Part shown: positions 50,407 through 58,812 of the stretch, piece after piece
How the letters are laid out: the number at the start of each line of letters is the position of its first letter
Position numbering within the stretch: position 1 is the stretch's first letter
Assembly (NCBI RefSeq): GCF_023715745.1
Contig: NZ_JAMBOV010000004.1
Location: 248,001 to 312,000, forward strand
Length of the DNA stretch: 64,000 nucleotides
DNA from: Microbacterium oleivorans
GTDB lineage: Bacteria; Actinomycetota; Actinomycetes; Actinomycetales; Microbacteriaceae
Direction of reading: 5' to 3'
Translations under genes and position numbers: made by a program
Notes under the pieces: model-generated
The model's database searches: none
Seen by the model: only the letters and a program-made list of their open reading frames with translations
Told to the model about the DNA's origin: nothing

Positions 50407-51300
50407 ATGACCGATCAGTACACGTTCGACAATCCCGTCACCCGGTACGCCCGCGTCGAGCCGCCCCTGCAGCACCAGCCCGAGCCGGGCGTGCAGGCGC
50501 GCATGACGCCCGTGCCCGACCTCGGAGAGTCGACGTACCGCGGGTCTGAGCGTCTGCGGGGGCGCAAGGCGCTCGTCACGGGCGGGGACTCCGGCATCGG
50601 CGCCGCTGCGGCGATCGCGTTCGCGCGGGAGGGCGCCGACGTCGTCATCGTGCATCTGCCCGACGAGCAGGAGGACGCCGACCACGTGCTGCAGGTCATC
50701 GCCGACGCCGGCGTGCGGGGCCACGCCATCGTCGCGGACATCAGCGACCGTCAGCAGTGCCGTGAGCTCGTCGCGGAGGCGGCGGAGTTCCTGGGTGGCA
50801 TCGACATCCTGGTGAGCAACGCGGGCAAGCAGGTCGCGGTCGAGCGTGTCGAAGACCTCTCCGACGAGCAGTTCAGCGCGACGTTCGAGACCAACGTCTT
50901 CGCCTTCTTCTGGATCGTGAAGGCCGCTCTCGTCCACATGCCTCCCGGGGCATCCATCATCAGCACGGCGTCGCTCGAGGCCTACAAGCCCGCTCCCGAC
51001 CGCCTGGACTACGCGGCGACCAAGGCGGCGATCAACAACCTCTCGAAGGGTCTTGCGCAGCAGCTGGCGCCTCGCGGCATCCGGGTCAACGTCGTCGCGC
51101 CCGGTCCCGTGTGGTCCGCTCTGCAGGTCAGCGACGGGGTCTCGGGCGAGCAGATGCAGGCCTTCGACGAGGAGAACGAGTACAAGCGCGCCGGGCAGCC
51201 CGCCGAGATCGCGCCGGCATTCGTGTTCCTCGCCTCGGCGGAGTCGAGCTACGTCTCGGGCGAGACCCTCAACGTCAACGGCGGCATGGTCACGCCCTGA
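50407..51300 (+). CDS. Short-chain dehydrogenase/reductase
   Basis: 297 aa. A ~45-residue N-terminal extension precedes the Rossmann motif VTGGDSGIGAA. The active site has NAGK, Ser in STASLEAYK and the YAATKAA catalytic Tyr-Lys pair. The extension and the ending GETLNVNGGM resemble the YhdF/YghA-like general-stress subgroup. NAD(P)-dependent oxidoreduction is expected; the substrate is unknown. It is divergent from the hydrolase-GMC operon across 157 bp and convergent with the ppx-like gene, three bases away. Confidence 0.88.
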   Translation: MTDQYTFDNPVTRYARVEPPLQHQPEPGVQARMTPVPDLGESTYRGSERLRGRKALVTGGDSGIGAAAAIAFAREGADVVIVHLPDEQEDADHVLQVIADAGVRGHAIVADISDRQQCRELVAEAAEFLGGIDILVSNAGKQVAVERVEDLSDEQFSATFETNVFAFFWIVKAALVHMPPGASIISTASLEAYKPAPDRLDYAATKAAINNLSKGLAQQLAPRGIRVNVVAPGPVWSALQVSDGVSGEQMQAFDEENEYKRAGQPAEIAPAFVFLASAESSYVSGETLNVNGGMVTP

Positions 51301-51303
51301 CGG

Positions 51304-52248
51304 TCAGACCGTCGGAGCGTTCCAGCTGAGCGACTCGATGTAGCGCAGCAGCACGCCCTCGCGCAGTGCCCACGGCGACACCTCGAGCTCGTCCACCTGC
51401 AGCGCCGTCATCGCGGTGTGCAGCACGACCGCGCCCGCGACGATCTGGAAGGTGCGGTCCGCGGTGATCCCCGGCAGCTCCTGCCGAGCGGATGCCGGAA
51501 TCCGCGCCAGCCGCGGGATCCACGACCCGAGCGCCCCGCGCGGCAGCACCATGCGCTCGGTGCCCGCCCAGCCCGGCGCGGGGTAGCCGACGAGCTTGGC
51601 GAGCGAGCGGATCGCCTTCGACGAGCCGACGACGTGCTCCGGAGCGGGCTGCGACGACATGAGCGCGACGACCGGCTTCAGCGTGGCGTTCGCATGCTCG
51701 CGCAGTCGCTCGACGGCATCCTCTCCGGGCGGGTCGTCGTGCAGATACTCGACCGTCATCCGGCCGGCTCCGAGGGGGACGGATGCCGCGACCTCGGGCA
51801 GTTCGTCGCGCCCCGCCGCGAGCTCCAGCGAGCCGCCGCCGATGTCGAAGAGGAGGATCTGCCCGGCCGACCAGCCGAACCAGCGGCGGACCGCGAGGAA
51901 GGTGAAGCGTGCCTCGGCCTCGCCGCCGAGTACCTGCAGGTCCTGTCCCAGCGCGGCCTCGATGCGGGCGATGACCTCGGCGCCGTTGGCCGCCTCGCGC
52001 ACGGCGCTCGTGGCCGTCGCGAGGAGCTCGACGACGTTCTCGCGCTCAGCGACCGCACGCGCCTCGACGACCGCCGCGACGAGGGCGTCGACCCCCGCCG
52101 CGCTGATCGACCCGTCCGGCTCGAGGTACCGCATCAGCCGCAGGGCGGTGCGGTTGCTGGTCGCTGCCAGCGGGCGACCGCCGGGGTGCACATCGGCGAC
52201 CAGCAGGTGGACGGTGTTCGAGCCGATGTCGAGGACTCCGAGGCGCAC
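51304..52248 (-). CDS. Ppx/GppA family exopolyphosphatase/phosphatase
   Basis: 314 aa, the short actinobacterial form. The ASKHA-fold motifs are present: VLDIGSNTVHLLV at the N-terminus, ATSAVREAANG and the phosphate-binding FDIGGGSLEL. It may hydrolyse polyphosphate or (p)ppGpp-type substrates. GTG 52248 is supported by TAGCGT (52260-52255) six bases upstream, which overlaps the stop codon of the GH5 gene. It is cytoplasmic. Confidence 0.9.
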   Translation of the reverse strand: MRLGVLDIGSNTVHLLVADVHPGGRPLAATSNRTALRLMRYLEPDGSISAAGVDALVAAVVEARAVAERENVVELLATATSAVREAANGAEVIARIEAALGQDLQVLGGEAEARFTFLAVRRWFGWSAGQILLFDIGGGSLELAAGRDELPEVAASVPLGAGRMTVEYLHDDPPGEDAVERLREHANATLKPVVALMSSQPAPEHVVGSSKAIRSLAKLVGYPAPGWAGTERMVLPRGALGSWIPRLARIPASARQELPGITADRTFQIVAGAVVLHTAMTALQVDELEVSPWALREGVLLRYIESLSWNAPTV

Positions 52249-52254
52249 GATGTG

Positions 52255-52260
52255 ACGCTA
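52255..52260 (-). promoter_or_regulatory. -10 element for the ppx-like gene
   Basis: TAGCGT on the minus strand, overlapping the TAG stop of the GH5 cellulase gene and ending 6 nt before GTG 52248. Leaderless transcription is implied; read-through from the cellulase gene is also possible. Confidence 0.4.
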
Positions 52261-53844
52261 GCGGCTGGCGGAGAGCGACAGCTTCGGCTTCGCGGGCGGC
52301 TGCGGCGCGCTCAGGATGACGCCGACGTCGACGCGCGCCCCGTTGGTGAGGTTGGTGACGCCCCACTCGGTACCGCGACACGTGACGCGAGCTGACGACG
52401 AGCCTGCTCCCGCGACGGAGCACGACATGCCCCACGCGTTGTCGATCGCGCTCGCTCCCGGAGATGTCCAGGACGCGGTCCACGACCGCACCTTGCCGGT
52501 GGACGGCGCGGTCAGCGAGAGGCCGACCTGGTACTTGCCCTGCCACGCACTCGTCACGGTGAGCGTGGCCGACACCCCGTTCGACGAGGCGCTCGATGTT
52601 CCACCGACCGCGGGGGGCTGTGACGGCTGAGGCTGCGAAGGCTGCGGTTGTGGCTGCGACGGCTGCGGCTGCGGCTGGGGCGCCGGCGTGGGTGCCGCCG
52701 GGTACGGCACGTTCTTCGGCGTGAGGATCGGCTTCAGTGCGGCGAGCTTCGCCTTGTCGCGCGTGTACCAGTCATCCTTCAGCAGGCCGCCGGTGTCGCC
52801 GCTGTTCGGGTTGAACGACCAATAGGCCCAGCTGAGCCCCTTGCCCTTCATGTAGGCCGTCAGCTTCGCGAGCCACTGCTTGTCGGAGGTCGTCTGGAGT
52901 TTCGTGCCGAACTCCCCGACGAACACGGGAGCGATCTTCTTCGTCGCGATGTAGCCCCAGTTCCGCTCCCACACGCTGGGGAGATTCGCGGGGTAGTTGG
53001 ACGTGTGGAACCACGGCTGATCCGAGATCGACGACGGGTATTCGTGCGGCGAGTAGACGACGCGGTTCTTGACCTTCAGCGTGACCGGCTTCTTCGCGAC
53101 GCCGCGGAGGTTGCCGCCCCACCAGGTGGCGCTCCCGTCGGGCGCGAACTGCACGCCCTCGACGATGATGAGCAGCTTCGGGTTGACGTCCAAGACCGCG
53201 TTACCGGCGCGCACGGCGGCCGCCTGCCAGTCACGCGCGCGCACACCGCACCCCCAGCACGCGTTGCCGCGGGGCTCGTTGTGGAGGTCGACGCCTATCA
53301 CGGTCGGGTCGGACTTGTAGCGGGCGGCGAGCATCCGCCAGTCCGAGATCCACCGCTTCTCGGAGTACTTGTCGGTGTACCACAGCTCGGACTGCGCGTC
53401 CGTGCCCGGCCGGTGTCGATCGAGGATCACGCGCAGACCGTACGAGCGAGCCGTGGCGATGACGGCATCCATGATCTTCAGGGGTGTTTTGTTGGCGAGC
53501 GTCGGGTTCATCGCCGTGTTGACCGAGGTCGCGGTCTTGCGGCTGAGGCACTCGTTCGCGAACGGGAGCCGGATCGTGTTGAAACCCATCCCGGCGATCT
53601 GCGCCATGCCCTGCTTCAGCGAGATGGACCACAGGCCGTGCGGAGCGCACGTCTCTGTCTCCATCCCGAACCACGACGTCGCCTTGAGCGTGACGGTCTT
53701 CCCTGTCGACGCGTTCACGATGCGCGAGCCCGAGGTCTTGTACCAGCCGGGTCCGGCGGCATCCGCCGACGTCGGTGTTCCGGCGATGCCGAGAGATGCG
53801 GCGAGCACCAGCGCGGTCGCGACCGCCAGCACGCGTCGGAACAT
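52258..53844 (-). CDS. Secreted GH5 cellulase with a CBM2-like module
   Basis: 528 aa. Signal peptide 1-30 (ADAA cleavage), then a GH5 catalytic domain (~32-385): GMGFNTIRLPF, acid/base E190 in DLHNEPRG, YSPHEYP and nucleophile E311 in VFVGEFGT. A Pro/Gln/Ser linker (~385-415) leads to a ~100-residue C-terminal beta domain with CBM2-like spacing (VTSAWQGKYQVGLSLTAPS ... WGMSCSV). It should cleave cellulose or another beta-1,4-glucan outside the cell. ATG 53844 starts the signal peptide and follows GGGGG. Confidence 0.88.
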   Translation of the reverse strand: MFRRVLAVATALVLAASLGIAGTPTSADAAGPGWYKTSGSRIVNASTGKTVTLKATSWFGMETETCAPHGLWSISLKQGMAQIAGMGFNTIRLPFANECLSRKTATSVNTAMNPTLANKTPLKIMDAVIATARSYGLRVILDRHRPGTDAQSELWYTDKYSEKRWISDWRMLAARYKSDPTVIGVDLHNEPRGNACWGCGVRARDWQAAAVRAGNAVLDVNPKLLIIVEGVQFAPDGSATWWGGNLRGVAKKPVTLKVKNRVVYSPHEYPSSISDQPWFHTSNYPANLPSVWERNWGYIATKKIAPVFVGEFGTKLQTTSDKQWLAKLTAYMKGKGLSWAYWSFNPNSGDTGGLLKDDWYTRDKAKLAALKPILTPKNVPYPAAPTPAPQPQPQPSQPQPQPSQPQPSQPPAVGGTSSASSNGVSATLTVTSAWQGKYQVGLSLTAPSTGKVRSWTASWTSPGASAIDNAWGMSCSVAGAGSSSARVTCRGTEWGVTNLTNGARVDVGVILSAPQPPAKPKLSLSASR

Positions 53845-53952
53845 GACAAAACCCCCGTCGAGAGCGGCAGAATCGCCGCGATGGAACACCGGATCTCAGG
53901 GTACGGCACGCGGACGCGCACGCGCGCGCGTAAAGGCCTGCGGCGGCACGGC

Positions 53953-53958
53953 TAGAGT
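53953..53958 (+). promoter_or_regulatory. -10 element for coaA
   Basis: TAGAGT ends 7 nt before ATG 53966, so coaA is probably transcribed as a leaderless mRNA. Confidence 0.45.
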
Positions 53959-53965
53959 TGCGGCA

Positions 53966-54913
53966 ATGTCCCCCGACGAGACGCCGACGACGAACGATTC
54001 GTTGTACCGCGAGATCCCCCGTGCCGAGTGGGCGCGGATGGCTGCCGGCATGGAGCAGCCCCTCACCGAGACCGAGGTCGTGCAGCTGCGCGGCATCGGG
54101 GACCGTCTCGACATCACCGAAGTGCGCGAGGTCTACCTCCCCCTCAGCCGGCTGCTCTCGCTGTACGCCTCGGCGACCAAGCGTCTCGGCGCCGACACCG
54201 CCGATTTCGTCGGTGAGACGGATGCCACGACGCCGTTCATCGTCGCGGTGGCAGGATCCGTGGCCGTCGGCAAGTCGACGGTGGCCCGACTGCTGCGCGA
54301 ACTGATGAGCCGGTGGCCCGGAACCCCGCGCGTCGAACTCGTCACGACCGACGGATTCCTCTACCCGAACGCCGAACTCGAGCGCCGCGGGATCATGGAT
54401 CGCAAGGGCTTCCCCGAGTCGTACGACCGTCGGGCGCTGGTCGAGTTCCTCCTCGCGGTGAAGTCCGGCGAGGCCGAGGTCAAAGCGCCGTACTACTCGC
54501 ACATGCGATACGACATCATCCCCGACGCCCAGGTCACGGTGCGGCGCCCCGACGTCATCATCGTCGAAGGGCTCAACGTCCTCGCCCCGGCGCCGAATCC
54601 TCACGACATCGCCGTCAGCGAGCTGTTCGACTTCTCGGTCTACGTCGACGCCGACCACGACCACATCGCCCAGTGGTACGTGAACCGGTTCCTCGCCCTC
54701 CGCGAGGCGGCCTTCTCCAACCCGAACTCGTTCTTCAAGGTCTTCGCCGACATCTCCGACGACGAGGCTGTGACGCGCGCGCTCGGGTACTGGAACGAGA
54801 TCAACCTCCCCAACCTGGTCGAGAACGTCGAGCCCACCCGTCACCGTGCGAAGCTCGTCCTCCGCAAGGCCGCGGACCACACCGTCGAGACGGTCCGCCT
54901 CCGGAAACTCTGA
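53966..54913 (+). CDS. coaA: Pantothenate kinase, type I
   Basis: 315 aa, standard for type I. Walker A GSVAVGKST, VTTDGFLYPN, GFPESYDRRAL, YSHMRYDI, VEGLNVL and the C-terminal VLRKAADHTVETVRLRKL are diagnostic. It phosphorylates pantothenate with ATP, the first and usually rate-limiting step of coenzyme A synthesis, and is inhibited by CoA. It is cytoplasmic. It stands alone, convergent with the VanZ gene one base away. Confidence 0.97.
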   Translation: MSPDETPTTNDSLYREIPRAEWARMAAGMEQPLTETEVVQLRGIGDRLDITEVREVYLPLSRLLSLYASATKRLGADTADFVGETDATTPFIVAVAGSVAVGKSTVARLLRELMSRWPGTPRVELVTTDGFLYPNAELERRGIMDRKGFPESYDRRALVEFLLAVKSGEAEVKAPYYSHMRYDIIPDAQVTVRRPDVIIVEGLNVLAPAPNPHDIAVSELFDFSVYVDADHDHIAQWYVNRFLALREAAFSNPNSFFKVFADISDDEAVTRALGYWNEINLPNLVENVEPTRHRAKLVLRKAADHTVETVRLRKL

Positions 54914-54914
54914 C

Positions 54915-55382
54915 TCAGCGGCTCTGGAAAAGTCGCCAGACGGCGAGTCCCAGCATCCCGACGCACGCTCCCGTCACGTTGGCGACGATGTCCAGGACAC
55001 TCGGCACGCGCTGCGCGAGCACCAGCGCCTGCATGCACTCGATCGCCACCGTCGCGACGATCGCGATCGGCAGCACGAGCTCGAGCGAGCGACGCAGGAG
55101 GAGCGGCAGGAGCACGCCGAACGGCACGAACAGCGCGACGTTGGCGACGAACTCGACCCGGGGCCGGGTGATGGCGGGCAGCCGCCGCGAGAGCGCGTCG
55201 AGGAGCGGCGCGACACCGGCGTCGACCGGCGTCGGCCAGAACGCGATGAGCGCCAGCACCGCCACATACCCCGTGAGGACGAGGGCCGGGACGGATGCCG
55301 GTGGGCGCAGGCGGCGCCGGGGGAGCGGCGGCCGCGGCGGGACGCGGGGCGGCAACGGCGGCCGGGGCGGGGTCTCGGGCAT
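54915..55382 (-). CDS. VanZ-like membrane protein
   Basis: 155 aa. A Pro/Arg-rich N-terminal ~28 residues precede four hydrophobic helices with the VanZ pattern: VEFVANVALFVPFGVLLPLL, IECMQALVLAQRVPSVLDIVAN, then a final helix. VanZ homologues affect teicoplanin resistance or envelope properties by an unknown mechanism. GAGGAGG lies 4 nt before the ATG. Confidence 0.87.
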   Translation of the reverse strand: MPETPPRPPLPPRVPPRPPLPRRRLRPPASVPALVLTGYVAVLALIAFWPTPVDAGVAPLLDALSRRLPAITRPRVEFVANVALFVPFGVLLPLLLRRSLELVLPIAIVATVAIECMQALVLAQRVPSVLDIVANVTGACVGMLGLAVWRLFQSR

Positions 55383-55459
55383 CGGTCCTCCTCGGGGGTG
55401 ACGCGACGCTGCGATGTGTGCGCGAGTCTACGACCTCGCCCGATCCCGCCCCGCCGGCC

Positions 55460-55957
55460 TCAGCGAGCCGGGTAGTACCCGAAGACCTGCGTGTAGAAGG
55501 GAAGCCCCTTCGACGAGCAGGCGACGCCGATCCCGATGCGGTTGTACGACCCGAGGATGTTCGCCCGGTGGCCCGTCGAAGCCATCCACGCCGCGGTCAC
55601 CTTCTGCGGGGTGTATCCGAAGGCGACGTTCTCGCCCGCCCGGGTCCACCCCTTCGGGATCTGCGACGAGTAGTACGGGTTGTGACTCATCCGGTTGGCG
55701 GCGGCCTGCTTGCCCGACCAGTTCACCGCGACGGTCGACATCGCCGAGTTCAGCGTCAGGGCGGCCTTGCCCTTCGCTTTCCGGGCGGCGTTGACATCGG
55801 CGAGGATCCGCTTCTGCACGGCGGACTGGGTGGTACCGGTGCATGAGGTCGACACGGCTGCGGACGCCGTGCCGGCGGGCAGAACCGAGAGGGCGAGCGC
55901 GAGGGCGGCGGTGATGGCGAGCGCCGACCGTCGGCGGGCGCGGAGGGATGTGGACAT
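55460..55957 (-). CDS. Secreted CAP-domain (SCP/PR1-like) protein
   Basis: 165 aa. Signal peptide 1-34 (ASA cleavage), then a CAP domain: ILADVNAARKAKGKAALTLN, NRMSHNP with the cavity His, GENVAFGY with Glu, and TGHRANILGSYNRIGIG with the second His. Bacterial members are extracellular, with lipid-binding or protease-like proposals but no settled activity. ATG 55957 has GGAG 6 nt upstream and is preferred to ATG 55969. Two Cys may form a disulfide. Confidence 0.88.
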   Translation of the reverse strand: MSTSLRARRRSALAITAALALALSVLPAGTASAAVSTSCTGTTQSAVQKRILADVNAARKAKGKAALTLNSAMSTVAVNWSGKQAAANRMSHNPYYSSQIPKGWTRAGENVAFGYTPQKVTAAWMASTGHRANILGSYNRIGIGVACSSKGLPFYTQVFGYYPAR

Positions 55958-56106
55958 GGGGGACTCCATCGTGTGGGGGCACGGCCGCGCTGGGGACGCG
56001 GAGATTCATAGGTACCAAACGCATGTTTCCGGCACCACCCCTAGGCGATTGTCGGCGGCGACGCGCCCGGCGCTCGGGGCGGGGCGGAGTCCCAGCCGCC
56101 CGCACC

Positions 56107-56112
56107 TAGCAT
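56107..56112 (+). promoter_or_regulatory. -10 element for glmS
   Basis: TAGCAT ends 7 nt before ATG 56120, so the predicted glmS mRNA is leaderless. That leaves no room for a glmS ribozyme or another leader-based control. Confidence 0.45.
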
Positions 56113-56119
56113 GGAGCGC

Positions 56120-57970
56120 ATGTGTGGAATCGTCGGATACGTGGGGCCTCGTGACAGCCAGGCCATCCTCCTCTCGGGTCTCGCCCGTCTCGAGTACCGC
56201 GGCTACGACTCCGCCGGTATCGCCGTCATCGACCGGGACGGCGACCTCGACATGCGCAAGCGCGCCGGCAAGCTGCAGGTGCTGCGCGACGACCTCTCCG
56301 CCCACCCCATGGGCGACGGGACGACCGGCATCGGTCACACCCGCTGGGCCACGCACGGCGGCCCGACCGACGCGAACGCGCACCCGCACCTCGCCGACGA
56401 CGACAAGCTCGCCGTCATCCACAACGGCATCATCGAGAACTTCGCCGAGCTGAAGGCCGAGCTGCTCGCCGAGGGGTACACGTTCCGCAGCGAGACCGAC
56501 ACCGAGGTCGCCGCCGTCCTGCTCGGGCGCGAGTTCTCGGCATCCCGTGATCTCGTCGCCGCCTTCCGGGGCGTCGTCGCCCGACTCGAGGGAGCGTTCA
56601 CGCTGCTTGCGATGCACCGGGACGAGCCCGGCCTCGTCGTGGGTGCGCGTCGCAACTCGCCGCTCGTCATCGGGCTCGGCGACGGGGAGAACTTCCTCGG
56701 CTCCGACGTCGCCGCATTCGTCGAGCACACCCGCAACGCCCTCGCCATCGGGCAGGACCAGATCGTCGCCATCACGCCCCAGGGCGTCGAGGTCACCGAC
56801 TTCGCCGGCGGCACCGTCGAGGTCGAGCCCTTCGAGGTCGTCTGGGACGCCTCCGCGGCCGAGAAGGGCGGCTGGTCCTCGTTCATGGCGAAGGAGGTCT
56901 CGGAGGAGCCCGAGGCGGTCGCCAACACGCTCCGCGGCCGGCTGCACGACGGGTCCGTCGTCATCCCCGAGCTCGACGGTCTGGATGACCTGTTCGCGGG
57001 AGTCAGCCGCGTCATCGTCATCGCCTGCGGCACCGCCGCCTACGCCGGCATGGTCGGCAAGTACGCGCTCGAGCAGTGGACCCGCGTGCCCGTCGACGTC
57101 GAGCTCGCCCACGAGTTCCGCTACCGCGACCCCGTCATCGGTCCCGACACCCTCGTCGTCTCGATCTCCCAGTCCGGCGAGACCATGGACACCCTGATGG
57201 CCGTGAAGTACGCGCGTGAGCAGGGCGCGAAGACGCTGTCGATCTGCAACACGCAGGGTGCGACGATCCCGCGCGAGTCCGACGCGATCGTCTACACGCA
57301 CGCCGGACCCGAGGTGGCCGTCGCCTCGACCAAGGCGTTCGTGGCACAGATCACCGCGCTGTACCTGCTCGCCCTCCACATCGGACGGGTGCGCGGCTCG
57401 CTGTCACCCGAGGTCTCGCGCGACGCGGTCACGCAGCTCGAGGCCATCCCGGCCGGCATCGCCCGTGTCCTCGAGACCGAGCAGGAGCACATCGAACAAT
57501 TCGCCCGGTGGATGGGCGACACCCAGTCCGTGCTCTTCCTCGGCCGTCACGTCGGCTATCCGATCGCCCTCGAAGGCGCCCTCAAGCTCAAGGAGCTCGC
57601 CTACATCCACGCGGAGGGATTCGCCGCCGGCGAGCTCAAGCACGGCCCCATCGCGCTCATCGAGCCCGGTCAGGCTGTCTTCGTCATCGTGCCGTCGCCG
57701 CGAGCCTCGCGCGAGCTGCACAAGAAGGTCGTCTCGAACATCCAGGAGATCCGTGCGCGTGGCGCTCGCGTGATCGCCGTCGCCGAGGAAGGGGATGCCG
57801 CCGTCCTCCCGTTCGCCGACGAGGTGCTTCGCATCCCGCTCGCCGGTCCCCTCTTCGAGCCGCTGCTCGCGGTCGTGCCGCTGCACATCTTCGCGATGGG
57901 TCTGGCCACCGCGAAGGGTCTCGACGTCGATCAGCCGCGCAATCTCGCGAAGTCCGTCACGGTCGAGTGA
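56120..57970 (+). CDS. glmS: Glutamine-fructose-6-phosphate aminotransferase (isomerizing)
   Basis: 616 aa, full length. The N-terminal glutaminase domain starts MCGIVGYVG (catalytic Cys after Met removal), with GHTRWATHG and HNGIIEN. The two SIS isomerase domains carry ACGTAAYAG, SQSGETMDT, VASTKAF and the C-terminal DQPRNLAKSVTVE. It makes glucosamine-6-phosphate, the entry to UDP-GlcNAc, ahead of GlmM (31109). ATG 56120 rather than 56111 exposes the catalytic Cys. The next plus-strand genes encode a GlcNAc/GlcA-type polymer synthase, so precursor supply may be linked. Confidence 0.97.
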   Translation: MCGIVGYVGPRDSQAILLSGLARLEYRGYDSAGIAVIDRDGDLDMRKRAGKLQVLRDDLSAHPMGDGTTGIGHTRWATHGGPTDANAHPHLADDDKLAVIHNGIIENFAELKAELLAEGYTFRSETDTEVAAVLLGREFSASRDLVAAFRGVVARLEGAFTLLAMHRDEPGLVVGARRNSPLVIGLGDGENFLGSDVAAFVEHTRNALAIGQDQIVAITPQGVEVTDFAGGTVEVEPFEVVWDASAAEKGGWSSFMAKEVSEEPEAVANTLRGRLHDGSVVIPELDGLDDLFAGVSRVIVIACGTAAYAGMVGKYALEQWTRVPVDVELAHEFRYRDPVIGPDTLVVSISQSGETMDTLMAVKYAREQGAKTLSICNTQGATIPRESDAIVYTHAGPEVAVASTKAFVAQITALYLLALHIGRVRGSLSPEVSRDAVTQLEAIPAGIARVLETEQEHIEQFARWMGDTQSVLFLGRHVGYPIALEGALKLKELAYIHAEGFAAGELKHGPIALIEPGQAVFVIVPSPRASRELHKKVVSNIQEIRARGARVIAVAEEGDAAVLPFADEVLRIPLAGPLFEPLLAVVPLHIFAMGLATAKGLDVDQPRNLAKSVTVE

Positions 57971-57971
57971 G

Positions 57972-58664
57972 TCAGCCCGGGCCGCCGCCCGGCCCGAAGG
58001 AGCTGCTGCGCGCCTCGTCGACCCAGGCGCGCAGCTGCCACGGTGCGAACCGGAACAGCCGGGCGACGTCCTCCTCGGCGTAACCCGCTTCCAGGACGGC
58101 CGCGACCGCGAACTCCTGCATCGAGCCGAAATCCCTTCCCGCGAGCGGACCGTAGCGCAGGTCGCGGAAGCTCCGCGGCGTCGCTGGTCGCCCCGGGGCG
58201 GCGGGGGGCGCGGGTGCACTCGGGGCTGCTGACCCCTCGTAGGGCGCCGAGATGACATACCCCGGGACCGGACCTGCCGGTGGCAGTGGCTCGGGCTCGG
58301 GCTCCGGCGCAGGTGGTTGCTGCCGCGAGGGTGCGTAGGGTGCGTACGGCCACGGCTGCGCCGCGGGCGGTGCCGGCGTCGCGCCTGACGGAGGAGCGAC
58401 GGGCTGCCGCGGGGACGCCGTCTGCGGTGGCCCGGCGTGCGGTGGGTTGTCGAGCGCGGGTGCGGGCGGCGCCTCAGGCTCCCACGCCGCGGGCATCTCG
58501 AGCGGCTGATAGCCCGGCGGCGGCGCGGCCAGCAGGTGCGCGTCCGGCCAGAGGAGGGAATGATCCTCTGGCGCGACGCGGTCGTCGGGCGTGTACTCGG
58601 GTTGGGCTCCGGGTCGGGTCTCGGGTGATCCGGCCTGGTGGGCGCCTTCTGCGGAGGTGCTCAT
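57972..58664 (-). CDS. Proline-rich protein with a C-terminal HTH-like domain
   Basis: 230 aa. Residues 1-155 are Pro/Ala/Glu-rich and probably disordered. The C-terminal ~55 residues (163-218) contain TPRSFRDLR, QEFAVAAVLEAGY and DVARLFRFAPWQLRAWVDE. The pattern AVxxVLEAGYxxxDVARLF--xxWxLxxWV is like a helix-turn-helix of the homeodomain/transposase type. The same domain ends the beta-helix membrane protein at 61168. No signal peptide or membrane helix, so cytoplasmic. Possibly a regulator of the polysaccharide genes that lie divergently downstream. GAAGAGGA precedes the ATG. Confidence 0.75.
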   Translation of the reverse strand: MSTSAEGAHQAGSPETRPGAQPEYTPDDRVAPEDHSLLWPDAHLLAAPPPGYQPLEMPAAWEPEAPPAPALDNPPHAGPPQTASPRQPVAPPSGATPAPPAAQPWPYAPYAPSRQQPPAPEPEPEPLPPAGPVPGYVISAPYEGSAAPSAPAPPAAPGRPATPRSFRDLRYGPLAGRDFGSMQEFAVAAVLEAGYAEEDVARLFRFAPWQLRAWVDEARSSSFGPGGGPG

Positions 58665-58812
58665 CGTGACGTCCTCTTCGGGTGAGGTGATGTCAGAACT
58701 CGGAATGATGGTGCGGCTGTGCGCCCACGATAGCGATCCCGATGCGTCGCGTCACCCCTTTACACTTGCCGGGAGGGGCGCCGGTCGCGCGTCTCCGCGA
58801 CGGGATGAGGCA

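Noticed and set aside
51299..51313. GACGGT/ACCGTC hairpin between convergent SDR and ppx-like genes
   Set aside because: Six-bp stem with a three-base loop overlapping a stop codon; too weak to call a terminator.
55958..56119. glmS ribozyme upstream of glmS
   Set aside because: The ribozyme is mainly a Firmicutes feature and needs a leader of over 100 nt; the -10 here predicts an mRNA starting at or beside the ATG, and no ribozyme core was recognised.
57979..57995. Hairpin GGGCCG-CCGCC-CGGCCC between glmS and the proline-rich gene as a terminator
   Set aside because: It lies inside the coding end of the minus-strand gene (Gly-Pro codons), the stem is only 6 bp and there is no U-run.
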